Of a stretch of DNA of 64,000 nucleotides, positions 49,857 through 59,047 are shown in pieces; position 1 is the first letter of the stretch; each line of letters starts with the position of its first letter. The position numbers were made by a program, and so were the translations under genes. The notes under the pieces are model-generated. The model saw only the letters and a program-made list of their open reading frames with translations, made no database searches and was not told where the DNA came from. Source of the DNA: Salipiger sp. CCB-MM3 (GTDB lineage Bacteria > Pseudomonadota > Alphaproteobacteria > Rhodobacterales > Rhodobacteraceae); the NCBI RefSeq assembly GCF_001687105.1, contig NZ_CP014596.1, positions 1,115,001-1,179,000 of the forward strand, written 5' to 3'.

Positions 49857-51446
49857 ATGGCACAAGACTACGACGCCGATGTCATCGTCATCGGCTCCGG
49901 CACCGTCGGCAGCAACGCCGCCTACGAGCTGGCAAAGCAAGGCAAATCCGTCATCATCCTTGAGGCCGGCGTGCGCATCCCGCGCTGGAAGCTGATCGAG
50001 AGCTTTCGCAAATCGCCGCGCCGTCAGGACTATAACGGCCCGTACCCCGATCAGCCTTGGGCGCATACGTCCTCGTCGCATGGTTACGTCGAGAACGACG
50101 GCGACTACGAAATGGTCGCTAACTTCCTCAAACTGGTGGGCGGCTCGACATGGCATTGGGGCGGGGCGACATGGCGCTTCATTCCCAGCGATTTCAAGAT
50201 GAAGTCGCTCTACGGCGTCTCGCGCGACTGGCCGATCGAATACGAAGACCTCGAGCCGTGGTACGACAAGGCCGAATATGAGATCGGCGTCGCGGGCAAT
50301 CTGCAGGAAGATCAGTCGGGCATCCGCCCCGGTGAGACATGGCCGCCGCGCTCGCGCGAGTTTCCGATGCCGGCGCAAAAGAACAGCTACATGCTCGACA
50401 CCTTTGCCGCGGCCATCGCGCCCAAGGGCTACGAGATCGTCGCCGAGCCCTCGGCGATGATGAGCGGCAACTACCGGGGCCGTCCGGGCTGTGTGGGCAA
50501 CAACAACTGCGCGCCGGTCTGCCCGATCGGGGCCAACTATAGCGGCGTCTTCCATGCCGACTTGGCGGTCGAGGCGGGCTGCAAGCTGATCACCGACGCC
50601 ACGGTCGACAAGATCGAGAAGGGGCCGGACGGCAAGATCGCCTCGGTGCACTACAAATCCTCGGACGGCTCGGAAGCGCGGCTGTCGGCCAAGGCCTTCG
50701 TTCTGGCGGCGCATGGCTATGAAAGCCCCAAGCTGATGATCATGTCGGACGTCGGCAATTCCAACGATATGGTCGGGCGTTACCTGATGCCGCACCTCGG
50801 GCTTGGCGTGGACTTCTTCTCGAAAGACGCGGTCTGGCCGGGGCGTGGGCCGATCCAGCAGGGCGCCATCTTCAGCCACCGCGATGGCGAGAGCCGCTCG
50901 CGCCACTCGGGGATGAAACACGCGGTGAACAACTTCGTGCCGAATGAGAACATCACCAAGCGGCTTCTGGGGCAGGGGGTTCTGGGCTCGGAGCTTGACG
51001 AGCGCATCCGCCACGACAGCGCGCGCTACATGAGCCTCTATTCGATGTTCGAGACGCTGCCCGACCCGGCCAACCGGGTGCAGCTGGGGGACAAGACGGA
51101 TGCGCTTGGCAATCCCAATATCCGCCTGACCTTCAACGTCGACGACTACTGCCGCGGCGCGATCGATCCCTGCATCGCCGATTTCACCAACTTCGTCGAG
51201 GCGATGGACGGCGAGACGCTGAACATGTCGCGCGATCTGGCCAACCACGACCACATTATGGGGACGACGATCATGGGCGACGATCCCTCGGACTCGGTGG
51301 TCGACAAGGACTGCCGCAGCTGGGAGCACGAGAACCTCTTCGTCGTGGGCACCGGCAACCTGCCGTCCTCTTCGGTGGTGAACCCGACGCTGACCGCGGT
51401 GGCCTTGGGCATCCGCGCCGCAGACACCATCGCGCGGGAGGTGTGA
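49857..51446 (+). CDS. GMC-type FAD dehydrogenase subunit with iron-sulfur cysteine motif
   Basis: 529 residues. The N-terminal FAD motif VIVIGSGTVGSNAAYELAK and the C-terminal NLFVVGTGNLPSSSVVNPTLTAVALGIRAADTIA are GMC hallmarks. A cysteine-rich insert CVGNNNCAPVCPIGA (around residues 212-226) matches the 3Fe-4S-carrying FAD glucose dehydrogenases. A likely catalytic His is in NHDHIMGTT. No own signal; presumably exported with the Tat small subunit. It would oxidise a sugar or alcohol in the periplasm and pass electrons to the tri-haem cytochrome. The substrate is unknown. Confidence 0.88.
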   Translation: MAQDYDADVIVIGSGTVGSNAAYELAKQGKSVIILEAGVRIPRWKLIESFRKSPRRQDYNGPYPDQPWAHTSSSHGYVENDGDYEMVANFLKLVGGSTWHWGGATWRFIPSDFKMKSLYGVSRDWPIEYEDLEPWYDKAEYEIGVAGNLQEDQSGIRPGETWPPRSREFPMPAQKNSYMLDTFAAAIAPKGYEIVAEPSAMMSGNYRGRPGCVGNNNCAPVCPIGANYSGVFHADLAVEAGCKLITDATVDKIEKGPDGKIASVHYKSSDGSEARLSAKAFVLAAHGYESPKLMIMSDVGNSNDMVGRYLMPHLGLGVDFFSKDAVWPGRGPIQQGAIFSHRDGESRSRHSGMKHAVNNFVPNENITKRLLGQGVLGSELDERIRHDSARYMSLYSMFETLPDPANRVQLGDKTDALGNPNIRLTFNVDDYCRGAIDPCIADFTNFVEAMDGETLNMSRDLANHDHIMGTTIMGDDPSDSVVDKDCRSWEHENLFVVGTGNLPSSSVVNPTLTAVALGIRAADTIAREV

Positions 51447-51448
51447 TC

Positions 51449-52867
51449 ATGGGATATGTCAGAACCGCCGCTCTCGCCGCGTTCGCGCTGCCCGGTCTCT
51501 TTGCTTCCGGCGCCATGGCGGCGCAGGATGACACCGGCCAACTCTCGCGCGGGGCTTATCTGGCAACGGCAGCCGACTGCGCCGCCTGCCACACCAACCC
51601 CAACGGCGGCGCTCCCTTCGCGGGGGGCTATGCCATCGCCTCGCCCATGGGCAACATCGTCGCGACCAACATCACGCCCTCCAAGGAATATGGCATCGGC
51701 AGTTGGAGCGAGGAGGAATTCGCCCGTGCGATCCGCGAGGGGGTGACCCCGAACGGAACGCATCTCTACCCGGCGATGCCTTATCCTTCCTACGCCAAGC
51801 TGACCGATGAAGACGTCTCGGCGATCTACGACTACCTGATGACCGAGGTGGAGCCGGTGGATGCGGGTCTGACCGAGAAGACCGAGTTGCCTTTCCCCTT
51901 CAATGTGCGGGCGCTGATGGCGGGCTGGAACCTGCTGTTCACCGACGCGCCCGGCTGGACGCCGCCCGAAGGGCTTGATGCCAGTGAAGAGCGCGGCGCC
52001 TATCTGGTGCAGGCGTTGGAGCATTGCAGCACCTGCCACACGCCGCGCGGGCCGCTGATGAACTCGCAGCAGAGCGCCTTTCTTGGCGGTGCCTCGCTGG
52101 GCAGTTGGCGGGCACCGAACATCACGCCCGATGCGCAGACGGGCATCGGCGATTGGTCCAAGGACGAGATCGTGACTTATCTTCGCGACGGTCATGCGCC
52201 GGGGCGCGCATCGGCGGCCGGGCCGATGGCCGAAGCGGTGGAATACTCGCTGAGCCATCTCGAGGGAGACGACCTTGGTGCCATTGCCGCCTATCTGAAA
52301 ACGGTGCCAGCGGTCAGCACGCCCGAGGACGGTGTGGCCCCGGATGCGCAGGTCCACGAGGTCGCGCTCACCAGCTACGAGACCACCGATTGGACCGGCA
52401 ACCCCGATGATCTTGCTCGTCATGACACGACCGAGGGCGCGGCGCTCTACAACGGCGCCTGCGCGGCCTGTCACGGGGTGGACGGCAAAGGCGCCAGCGA
52501 CGGCCATTTCCCCGATCTGACCACGGCGGCTTCGGTCACCGGGCAAGACCCGTCGAACCTCGTGATGACCATCGCCGAAGGCATCAGCCGCCATGACGCG
52601 AACGGCTATACGGTCATGCCGGCCTTTGCAGACGACCTCGATAACGCGCAGATCGCCGGGCTGACGAACTATGTCGCGGCCAATTTCGGCGGGCGCGAAC
52701 CGGGGCTCGACGCGGATGGCGTGGCGCAAATTCGGGCCGGGGGCAGCGCGCCTTGGCTCATTCAGAATGCGGCGTGGCTGACATGGGTGGGCATCGCTGC
52801 GGCGCTGATCATCCTGCTTGCCGTTGTCGCGCTGATCTGGCGCCGCAAGGCCCAGCCCGCAGGCTGA
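51449..52867 (+). CDS. Tri-haem cytochrome c subunit of the membrane dehydrogenase
   Basis: 472 residues with a signal peptide (RTAALAAFALPGLFASGAMA). Three haem sites are CAACH, CSTCH and CAACH, each with a distal Met in its domain, as in alcohol/gluconate/sorbitol dehydrogenase cytochrome subunits. A C-terminal helix (WVGIAAALIILLAVVALIW) anchors it in the membrane so electrons reach ubiquinone. The ATG at 51449 has GGGAGG 7 nt upstream; the in-frame GTG at 51443 lacks one. Confidence 0.92.
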   Translation: MGYVRTAALAAFALPGLFASGAMAAQDDTGQLSRGAYLATAADCAACHTNPNGGAPFAGGYAIASPMGNIVATNITPSKEYGIGSWSEEEFARAIREGVTPNGTHLYPAMPYPSYAKLTDEDVSAIYDYLMTEVEPVDAGLTEKTELPFPFNVRALMAGWNLLFTDAPGWTPPEGLDASEERGAYLVQALEHCSTCHTPRGPLMNSQQSAFLGGASLGSWRAPNITPDAQTGIGDWSKDEIVTYLRDGHAPGRASAAGPMAEAVEYSLSHLEGDDLGAIAAYLKTVPAVSTPEDGVAPDAQVHEVALTSYETTDWTGNPDDLARHDTTEGAALYNGACAACHGVDGKGASDGHFPDLTTAASVTGQDPSNLVMTIAEGISRHDANGYTVMPAFADDLDNAQIAGLTNYVAANFGGREPGLDADGVAQIRAGGSAPWLIQNAAWLTWVGIAAALIILLAVVALIWRRKAQPAG

Positions 52868-52889
52868 GCGGGTCCTCGCGAGGGGAGGT

Positions 52890-52928
52890 ACGGGCCGGCG
52901 TCCATCGACGTCGGCCCGTTGCGTTTTT
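52890..52928 (+). terminator. Terminator after the dehydrogenase operon
   Basis: ACGGGCCG (52890-52897) pairs with CGGCCCGT (52912-52919) with an internal GTC/GAC, followed by TTTTT at 52924-52928. It lies between convergent operons. Confidence 0.85.
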
Positions 52929-52946
52929 CACGGCGCTGGCCGTGGG

Positions 52947-54308
52947 TTAGGCCGCTTCATGCGCGGCAGGCGCGGCCTCCAGCGCGGCGTAAGAGGGCAG
53001 GGCAACGTCCAGCAGCTTTCCGGCGCGCAGCAGCAGGCGGTCGGACTGCGGGCGGGCAATGACCTGATCCATGCTCCACGCCTCCAGCACCATCAGATCG
53101 GCAGGCTGCCCGACGCCGAGGCTGCCACCCTTAAGGCCAGTGATGCCCGCAGGGGCGGGTCCGGCCAGCGCGGCAGCGGCGCCGAGCGGGTGGTCGAGAT
53201 GGCAGATCCGCACCGCCTCGCGCCATGTGTCGAGCATGTCGTGATCGCCATAGGCGTAGAATGGATCGCGGCAGTTGTCCCCGGCCACGGCCACCGGCAC
53301 ACCGGCCTCGCGCAGCTCGTGCAGCGGCATCACCCCGCGCCAGCGCGGCGTGCGGCCCGGCACCCGGTCCTGCAGGTACATGTTCACCGTCGGCAGGGTG
53401 ATCAGCGACAGACCGGCCTCTTTCACCAGCGCAATCGCCGCATGCATCTCGTCCTCTGGCAGGCGCGCGAGCGAGCAGCAGTGGCCGCAGGTCACGCGCC
53501 CCTCGTAGCCATGACGGATCGCGGCGCGGGCGACATGCGACAGAGCCCCGCCCTCGGCGGCTTCGTCCACATGCAGGTCGATGTCCAGATCACGCTCGCG
53601 CGCCAGCGTGAACAGCCGGTCGAGCAGCGCGTCAATATCGCTCAGCGAGCCGTGAGTGCCGCCCGAGGCGCGGGTCACCCCACCGATGAGCCCACCATGG
53701 CGCGCGACGAGATCGGCAAGATGCGGCGCATACTCCGTGCCCCATGCGTCCAGCGGCACCAGCGCCACCGCCTGCAGCGCGATGCGGTCCTTCCACGCCT
53801 CGCGGGTCTCGGCAAAAGCGCCCCATGTGGTCTCGCCCTGTCCCTCGTGGCTGTCGAGATGGGTGCGGATCGCGGCGACGCCATGGGCCTCGGCGCAGGA
53901 GAGGCCGAAGTCCATGCGGCGGATCAGATCGTCATGACGCCAATGGGCGATCCGGTCCTGCGTGGTGGCCTCGCGGGCACCGGCATGGGTGCCGCCCGAG
54001 TCCGGCGCGCGGCCCAGAACGTGACCCTTGTCGAGATGGGTGTGCGCGTCGATCAGCATCGGCCAGACATGGCGCCCGCCAAGATCGACCGTGCGGGCGC
54101 TTGCCTCCAGCCGTCCGGGCGCTTCGAGGGCGGCGATCCGTCCGCCTTTTATCAGCATGTCCACACTGGCGGTTCCGCTCGCGTCCACGGGCGCGCCAGC
54201 GGGGGCGCCGCCCATGAGCAAAGCCTCGGGGCAGCGCAGGTTGCGCAGCAGCAGGTCGCCGCCGGACGCCAGCGCCTCGGTCAGCGGGCGGGGGGTGGTC
54301 TGGGTCAT
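52947..54308 (-). CDS. Cytosine deaminase-like amidohydrolase
   Basis: 453 residues of the amidohydrolase superfamily, CodA branch. The metal and substrate motifs are IDAHTHLDKGH, RTHLDSHEG, DIDLHVDEAAEGG, VTCGHCCSLARL and AGDNCRDPFYAYGDHDMLDTWREA. It removes an exocyclic amine from a pyrimidine- or purine-like ring; CodA relatives deaminate cytosine, isoguanine and other bases. It ends the transcription unit with the dioxygenase and LysR genes, so the substrate may be a heterocycle linked to that enzyme. The ATG at 54308 is chosen because it opens the first strands. Confidence 0.88.
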   Translation of the reverse strand: MTQTTPRPLTEALASGGDLLLRNLRCPEALLMGGAPAGAPVDASGTASVDMLIKGGRIAALEAPGRLEASARTVDLGGRHVWPMLIDAHTHLDKGHVLGRAPDSGGTHAGAREATTQDRIAHWRHDDLIRRMDFGLSCAEAHGVAAIRTHLDSHEGQGETTWGAFAETREAWKDRIALQAVALVPLDAWGTEYAPHLADLVARHGGLIGGVTRASGGTHGSLSDIDALLDRLFTLARERDLDIDLHVDEAAEGGALSHVARAAIRHGYEGRVTCGHCCSLARLPEDEMHAAIALVKEAGLSLITLPTVNMYLQDRVPGRTPRWRGVMPLHELREAGVPVAVAGDNCRDPFYAYGDHDMLDTWREAVRICHLDHPLGAAAALAGPAPAGITGLKGGSLGVGQPADLMVLEAWSMDQVIARPQSDRLLLRAGKLLDVALPSYAALEAAPAAHEAA

Positions 54309-54336
54309 CTTGTCGGTTCCGTATGTCTGGGACGGC

Positions 54337-55233
54337 TCAGGCGTCGCCTTTGCCGAAATGGTCGTGGATCGCCTGCATGAAGCCATCGGCGGCGGGCGAC
54401 AGCGCGCCGCGGCTGCGGTGCACGAGGCTGAGCCTCTGCCGTCCGGCGGCGGCCAGAAGCGGCAGAAAGGCGAGATCGCCGTCGCGCAGTTCCTGATCCA
54501 CATCGACCCGGTTGAGGAAGGTCACATTGGGCGGCTGGCGCACCAGCCGTTTCATCATCTCGGTGGAGTTGGTCTCGACCGCCGGGCGCAGATCGGCGGT
54601 GGCCGGGGCGAGGTTTTCGATCAGCGGGCGCAGCGACAGCCGGTGCGAGGCGAGGATCAGCGGGTAGATCAGGCAATCGGCGACGCGGACGTTGGGCTTG
54701 GCGGTGAGCGGATGGCCGGGGGCGACCACCGCGCCGAGCCGGTGCTGGAACACCGCGACAAGCTGCATGCGATTGTCCTGCGGCAGGTTGTAGCCAAGGC
54801 CGATCTCGGCCTCGCCCGAGGCCACCATCTCCATCAAGCCCGCGCGGTCGCAGACCGTCACCTTCAGATCCACGCGCGGATGCCGCTCGCGGTAGTCGGC
54901 CACCACATCGGCGAGCCGTCCGGCGGCGAGCGTGGCCATTGTCGCCACCGTCACCGTGCCATGGCTCTGCCCCTTCAGCGCGTGGATGCGTGCCTGCAGG
55001 CGGTCATGGTCGCGCAGCGTCTCGCGGATATGGGCGATCAAAAGCTCGCCCGGTGCGGTCAGCTTCAGCCCCTTGGGCAGCCGCTCGAAGATCGGCACGC
55101 CAAAGTCGGCCTCAACCTCAAGCACCTGACGGTTCACCGCAGAGGCGGCGACGTTCAGCTCGCGCGCCGCCTTGCGGATAGAGCCCTGACGGGCGACCTC
55201 GTCGATGTAGCGCAATGCGCGGCCGTGCAGCAT
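54337..55233 (-). CDS. LysR-family transcriptional regulator
   Basis: 298 residues, usual LysR size. The N-terminal HTH is LRYIDEVARQGSIRKAARELNVAASAVNRQVLEVEADFGVPIFERL, followed by the linker helix and a periplasmic-binding-like effector domain (HGTVTVATMATLAAG). The start at 55233 is the usual distance before the HTH. It sits between the dioxygenase and amidohydrolase genes on the same strand, so it may regulate this cluster. Confidence 0.92.
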   Translation of the reverse strand: MLHGRALRYIDEVARQGSIRKAARELNVAASAVNRQVLEVEADFGVPIFERLPKGLKLTAPGELLIAHIRETLRDHDRLQARIHALKGQSHGTVTVATMATLAAGRLADVVADYRERHPRVDLKVTVCDRAGLMEMVASGEAEIGLGYNLPQDNRMQLVAVFQHRLGAVVAPGHPLTAKPNVRVADCLIYPLILASHRLSLRPLIENLAPATADLRPAVETNSTEMMKRLVRQPPNVTFLNRVDVDQELRDGDLAFLPLLAAAGRQRLSLVHRSRGALSPAADGFMQAIHDHFGKGDA

Positions 55234-55318
55234 GGACCTTCCGAAGCTGGGTCTCGCAGGGATCGAGACCCCGCCCTTTTTCGTGATGTTGTCACCCGGA
55301 AGGCCCATGCTCAACGCC

Positions 55319-56320
55319 TTACTTCTTGGCGGCCTTGGCGGCGGCGAAGTTGGCGTTGATGCGCATGGTCAGATAGTCACCCGCGGTGATCGGCTCGTAT
55401 TTGCCCAGCGGCCCCTGCATGACCGCGTCGCGGTTGGCCTGACAGAAGAACGGCAGCGACAGGCGGCGGCCTTTGTATTCGCCCTCGGTGGGCATGCGCA
55501 CGCGGTGCAGGGTCGACTGCAGCTGATCGTCAGACCAGCGCATCAGCATGTCGCCGATGTTGCAGGTGATGTAGCCGCGGCGCGGCGGCACGTCGGTCCA
55601 TGCGTTGGTGCCTGCGTCCTTGCCGGGGCAGACCTGCAGCCCGCCTTCACCTTCCTTCTGGTGCAGGATGGTGAGGCAGTCGAAATCGCTGTGCGCCCCG
55701 GCGCGCCATGCCTTGAAGTCCTCGGGCTTGGCGTCTTCCATCGACATGTAGTGAATGAGGCGCAGGGTCGACTGGTACTGGTCGGACTCGGGGTCATGGG
55801 CGTGGGTGAAGAAGTCCTCGGGGAAGCCCATCTTCAGCGCAAAGCACGACAGGATTCGCATGCCCAGTTCCCAGTTCTGGCGCTCGAACTTCAGCGCGCG
55901 CTCCTTGAAGCGGGGCAGTTCTTCCTCGGTCGGCCATTTGCCCTCCATCAGCGGACGGGTGACCTGATAGCTTTCCTTGTTGTCCGGCGTGCCGGTGGAG
56001 GGGCGCACCTGCGCCTTGAATTCCCACCCCGCGTTGGTGCCCTTGGGCATCGGGTATTGCGCCTTCACCTCGGTCGGCAGTTCGAAGAACTCCCATGCGG
56101 TGTCGAAGGCGGCGTCGATGTCGTCCTCGGGGATGCCGTGGTTGTAGACCTGAAAGAAGCCGATACCGGTCGAGGCCTCCCAGAGCGCGTCGGCGATCTC
56201 GTGCTTGCGGTTTTCGAAGTCCGACAGGTCGATGGCGGGCACGTCACGCTCGATGGTGCTGCCCATGCCGCCGATGGTGGTTTCCTTGTTCAGCTCGGCA
56301 AGGTCGTAGTTGGTGCTCAT
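55319..56320 (-). CDS. Isopenicillin-N-synthase-family 2-oxoglutarate/Fe(II) dioxygenase
   Basis: 333 residues of the non-haem Fe(II) IPNS/2OG fold. The iron triad is His210 and Asp212 (in AHSDFD) and His272 (in TLHRV). Arg286 and Ser288 (RLSLP) are the 2-oxoglutarate-binding pair. The N-terminal PAIDLSDFENRK and GFFQVYNHGIPEDDI are typical of DIOX_N. It probably hydroxylates a small heterocycle in the cytosol. GGAGA lies 5-7 nt upstream. A structured RNA (56364-56400) lies just upstream of this gene. The substrate is unknown, but riboswitch context suggests a purine-related compound. Confidence 0.9.
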   Translation of the reverse strand: MSTNYDLAELNKETTIGGMGSTIERDVPAIDLSDFENRKHEIADALWEASTGIGFFQVYNHGIPEDDIDAAFDTAWEFFELPTEVKAQYPMPKGTNAGWEFKAQVRPSTGTPDNKESYQVTRPLMEGKWPTEEELPRFKERALKFERQNWELGMRILSCFALKMGFPEDFFTHAHDPESDQYQSTLRLIHYMSMEDAKPEDFKAWRAGAHSDFDCLTILHQKEGEGGLQVCPGKDAGTNAWTDVPPRRGYITCNIGDMLMRWSDDQLQSTLHRVRMPTEGEYKGRRLSLPFFCQANRDAVMQGPLGKYEPITAGDYLTMRINANFAAAKAAKK

Positions 56321-56363
56321 TGCAGTCTCCAAAGTAGGTCGCCGGAGGGTCCGGCAGGGTGGG

Positions 56364-56400
56364 GAGCAATGTCCGGGCCGGGGCCTGTCTGCTTCTACTC
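56364..56400 (-). promoter_or_regulatory. Riboswitch-like element, copy 1 (NMT1/xanthine type)
   Basis: On the coding strand the 37-nt element starts GAGTAGAAGC and ends GGACATTGCTC, with GAGTA able to pair with TTGCTC (one G-T). A central GC-rich hairpin joins them. The same element recurs at 59267-59304. The conserved outer strands with a variable but base-paired middle are characteristic of a small aptamer. The layout and the adjoining NMT1-type ABC transporter agree with the NMT1 motif (xanthine riboswitch). Confidence 0.65.
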
Positions 56401-56411
56401 CGGGGGATGCA

Positions 56412-56431
56412 CCGGGCGGCGGGCCGCCCGG
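56412..56431 (-). other. Perfect GC hairpin between permease gene and riboswitch copy 1
   Basis: Arms of 9 bp, CCGGGCGGC and GCCGCCCGG, separated by two bases lie directly after the permease stop at 56443. There is no T-tract. It may separate or stabilise the upstream mRNA and may define where the second half of the operon begins. Confidence 0.6.
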
Positions 56432-56442
56432 CGCGGATAGGG

Positions 56443-57261
56443 TTAGCGCTTGCGTGGCAGGCTCCACGGGAAGAGCAGCTTCTGCGCCCAGCTCACCGCT
56501 TGGAACAGTGCCAGCGACATGGCGGCGAGGACAAAGAGCCCGGCCCAGGCCTGCGGCAGTTTGAACATCGAGGTCGAGAACTGGATGAAGTAGCCGACCC
56601 CTGCATCCGAAGCGCAGAACTCGGCCACCACCGCGCCGATCACCGCCAGCGTCACCGAGATTTTCAGCGCCGAGAAGATGTAGGGCACGGCAAAGGGCAG
56701 CCGGATCTGGGTGATCTCGCGGAAGGCCGGGGCGCGCAGGCTGCGCGACAGCTCGATGAGTTCCGGCGGTGTGGCGGCAAGGCCGGTGGCGGTGGAGACC
56801 ACCAGCGGGAAGAAGCAGATCAGTGTGGTGATGACGATGCGCGGCGCGTCGCCGGCGCCCAGCACCACGATGATGATCGGCGCGATGGCCACGACCGGCG
56901 TCGACTGCACGATCACCAGCAGCGGATAGAGCGTACGGTTGAGCGCGGGCGAGCGCACCAGCGCGATGGCCAGCGGAATGGCGATGGCGATGGCCAGCGC
57001 AAAGCCCAGCAGCGCCACCCGCAGCGTTGCCCAGAGGTGACCAACCCAACGCTCTGCCCCGATGCTGGGGAAGGTCGAGAAGATCGCGCTCGGCGCGGGC
57101 AGCAGGTAGCTCGGGATATCGAGCGTGCGGGCGGCAAGCTCCCAGAGCGCGACGGTGCCAAGGATGGTGAGAACCGCGGCGACGCCGGGCGCGGCGAGCA
57201 GGCGGCGCAGGTCGGGGCGTTTGCTCTCGGGCTTGGTGTAATCTGGCATGGAGAGGGTCAT
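56443..57261 (-). CDS. ABC transporter permease (SsuC/ThiX/NMT1-associated type)
   Basis: 272 residues with about six helices. The EAA-type loop is in LSRSLRAPAFREITQIRLPFAVPYIFSALK, and PLLVIVQSTPVVAIAPIIIVVLGAGDAPRI is characteristic of the taurine/nitrate/pyrimidine ABC permeases. It overlaps the ATPase stop by one base. It forms the channel for the substrate bound by the NMT1-like protein. Confidence 0.93.
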   Translation of the reverse strand: MTLSMPDYTKPESKRPDLRRLLAAPGVAAVLTILGTVALWELAARTLDIPSYLLPAPSAIFSTFPSIGAERWVGHLWATLRVALLGFALAIAIAIPLAIALVRSPALNRTLYPLLVIVQSTPVVAIAPIIIVVLGAGDAPRIVITTLICFFPLVVSTATGLAATPPELIELSRSLRAPAFREITQIRLPFAVPYIFSALKISVTLAVIGAVVAEFCASDAGVGYFIQFSTSMFKLPQAWAGLFVLAAMSLALFQAVSWAQKLLFPWSLPRKR

Positions 57262-58037
57262 CAGGCGGCGTCCCTTTGCAGCAGCAGGTCCCGCAGGTGG
57301 GCGGCAAGCTCGGTCACGGCGGGATCCTTGATCGTCTCGCGGCCGCGCGGGCGGGCGACGGGCACGGGCAGTTCGGTTAGCACCGAGCCGGGGCGGCCGG
57401 TCATCACCAGTACGCGGTCGGCGAGCAGCGCTGCCTCGCTGACGGAATGGGTGATGAAGACCACGGTCTTGGGCCGTTCGCCGAAGATGCGGAGAAGGTC
57501 GAACCCCATTTCCTCGCGGGTCAGCGCGTCGAGCGCCGAGAAGGGTTCATCCATCAGCAGAATGTCAGGGTCCATGTGCAGCGCGCGGGCGATGCCGACG
57601 CGTTGCTGCATGCCCCCCGAAAGCTCGTCCGGCAGGCGCTTGCCGAAGCCCTCGAGCCCGACCATGCGCAAAAGCTCCTGCGCGCGGTCGCGGTCGTGGC
57701 TGCCCACCCGTCCGCGCTTGTGGCGGACGGGGAACATGACGTTGTCTTGGATAGTGGCCCAAGGCAGCAGCGTCGGCTTTTGGAAGACGATGCCGATGTC
57801 CTCGCGCGGGGCGGTGACCCGCCGCCCGAACACCTCGACCGCGCCCGATGTGGGCTCCAGCAGTCCGGCGATCATGCGCAGCAAGGTGGACTTGCCGCAG
57901 CCCGAGGGGCCGAGCACGGCGAGAAACTCGTGCCGGGCGACCTCGAAGCTGACATTGCGCAGGGCCTCCACCCGGCCCGAGCCGGTCTCAAAGACCTGAC
58001 CCAACCGGTCGAAGCGAATGGCGGCGGGCGTTTCCAT
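57261..58037 (-). CDS. ABC transporter ATP-binding protein (SsuB/TauB-like)
   Basis: 258 residues with Walker [10 protein letters not shown], signature [15 protein letters not shown], Walker [13 protein letters not shown] and switch ITHSVSEA. It belongs to the nitrate/sulfonate/pyrimidine importer ATPases. Its ends overlap the neighbouring genes by one base each. Confidence 0.95.
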   Translation of the reverse strand: METPAAIRFDRLGQVFETGSGRVEALRNVSFEVARHEFLAVLGPSGCGKSTLLRMIAGLLEPTSGAVEVFGRRVTAPREDIGIVFQKPTLLPWATIQDNVMFPVRHKRGRVGSHDRDRAQELLRMVGLEGFGKRLPDELSGGMQQRVGIARALHMDPDILLMDEPFSALDALTREEMGFDLLRIFGERPKTVVFITHSVSEAALLADRVLVMTGRPGSVLTELPVPVARPRGRETIKDPAVTELAAHLRDLLLQRDAA

Positions 58038-59032
58038 CAGCCTTCCCCGCCGGGCTGGAAGCTGCGGGTGACGAAATCTTCGGCGCTATGCGCGCTCTCG
58101 TCCAGTCCCTGCGCCGCGGCGACGCGGGTCCATGTGGCGGCAAGGCGGCCCGGCTCGAAGACGCCGAGGCCGTCCTCTTCGGTGACATCGTTGAACACCA
58201 GCCCCAGCATGTCGTTCAGCGAGCCGAGCACGTCGCCATGCTCCAGTTCGGGCACCATGTTGACCACCGATTGCGCGGCCTCTTCGGGGTTGGTCTGGCA
58301 GAACTCGATGGATTTCTTGAAGGCGGCGACGAAGCGCGCGGCCACCTCGGGACGCTCGGCAAGGAAGGCGTCATTGGCGTTCAGCGCGGCGGAGTAAAGC
58401 TCGAGCCCGGCGGCAGACCACGGCAGCGCGATGATCTCTTTGCCCGCGCCCTTGCCCTGTCCGGTGTAGCGCGAGAGATCGGTCATCCATGCCACGATGC
58501 CGTCGACCTGACCTGTCATCAGCATCGGCCCGAGCGCGCCCGCGTCGGCCTTGGTCAGGTCAAGGTCGGTCTCGGTCAGCCCCACATCCTGCAGCACCAG
58601 CGGCAGGTAGACATTGGACGAGGTGAAGGGCGAGGTGGCGATTTTCTTGCCTTTCACGTCCGCCACGCTGTCAAAGCCGCTGTCCTTGACGGTGTAGAAG
58701 GCGTGCGGGCCCTTGTTGAACACCGACAGCACCGAGGTGACGCCGACGCCTTCCTGCGCCTTGGCGGCCATCAGCGCGCCGATGTCGGCCATACCGATGT
58801 CGGACGATCCGGCGGCGAGGCGCGAGATCGCATCCGACGAGCCGCGGCCCGAGGCGATGGTCACATCGAGACCTGCATCGGCGCAGAAGCCCTGATCGAC
58901 GCAGACATAGATCGGTGCCTTGTCGCCGCCGGGCAGCCAGTCGAGCTGATAGGTGACGGGATCACCGGCGAGCGCGGTGGTGGCGCTGAGCGCGAAAGCC
59001 AATGCCGCGAGCGGGGTGGATTTGGACATCAT
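58037..59032 (-). CDS. NMT1/THI5-like ABC substrate-binding protein
   Basis: 331 residues. A Sec signal ([18 protein letters not shown], cleavage before GDP) is followed by [48 protein letters not shown] and [15 protein letters not shown], the NMT1/THI5 pattern used for thiamine precursors, purines and other heterocycles. It lies 15 nt after a small CXXC protein gene and overlaps the ATPase start by one base. Confidence 0.93.
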   Translation of the reverse strand: MMSKSTPLAALAFALSATTALAGDPVTYQLDWLPGGDKAPIYVCVDQGFCADAGLDVTIASGRGSSDAISRLAAGSSDIGMADIGALMAAKAQEGVGVTSVLSVFNKGPHAFYTVKDSGFDSVADVKGKKIATSPFTSSNVYLPLVLQDVGLTETDLDLTKADAGALGPMLMTGQVDGIVAWMTDLSRYTGQGKGAGKEIIALPWSAAGLELYSAALNANDAFLAERPEVAARFVAAFKKSIEFCQTNPEEAAQSVVNMVPELEHGDVLGSLNDMLGLVFNDVTEEDGLGVFEPGRLAATWTRVAAAQGLDESAHSAEDFVTRSFQPGGEG

Positions 59033-59047
59033 GATGGGGGCCTCTCC

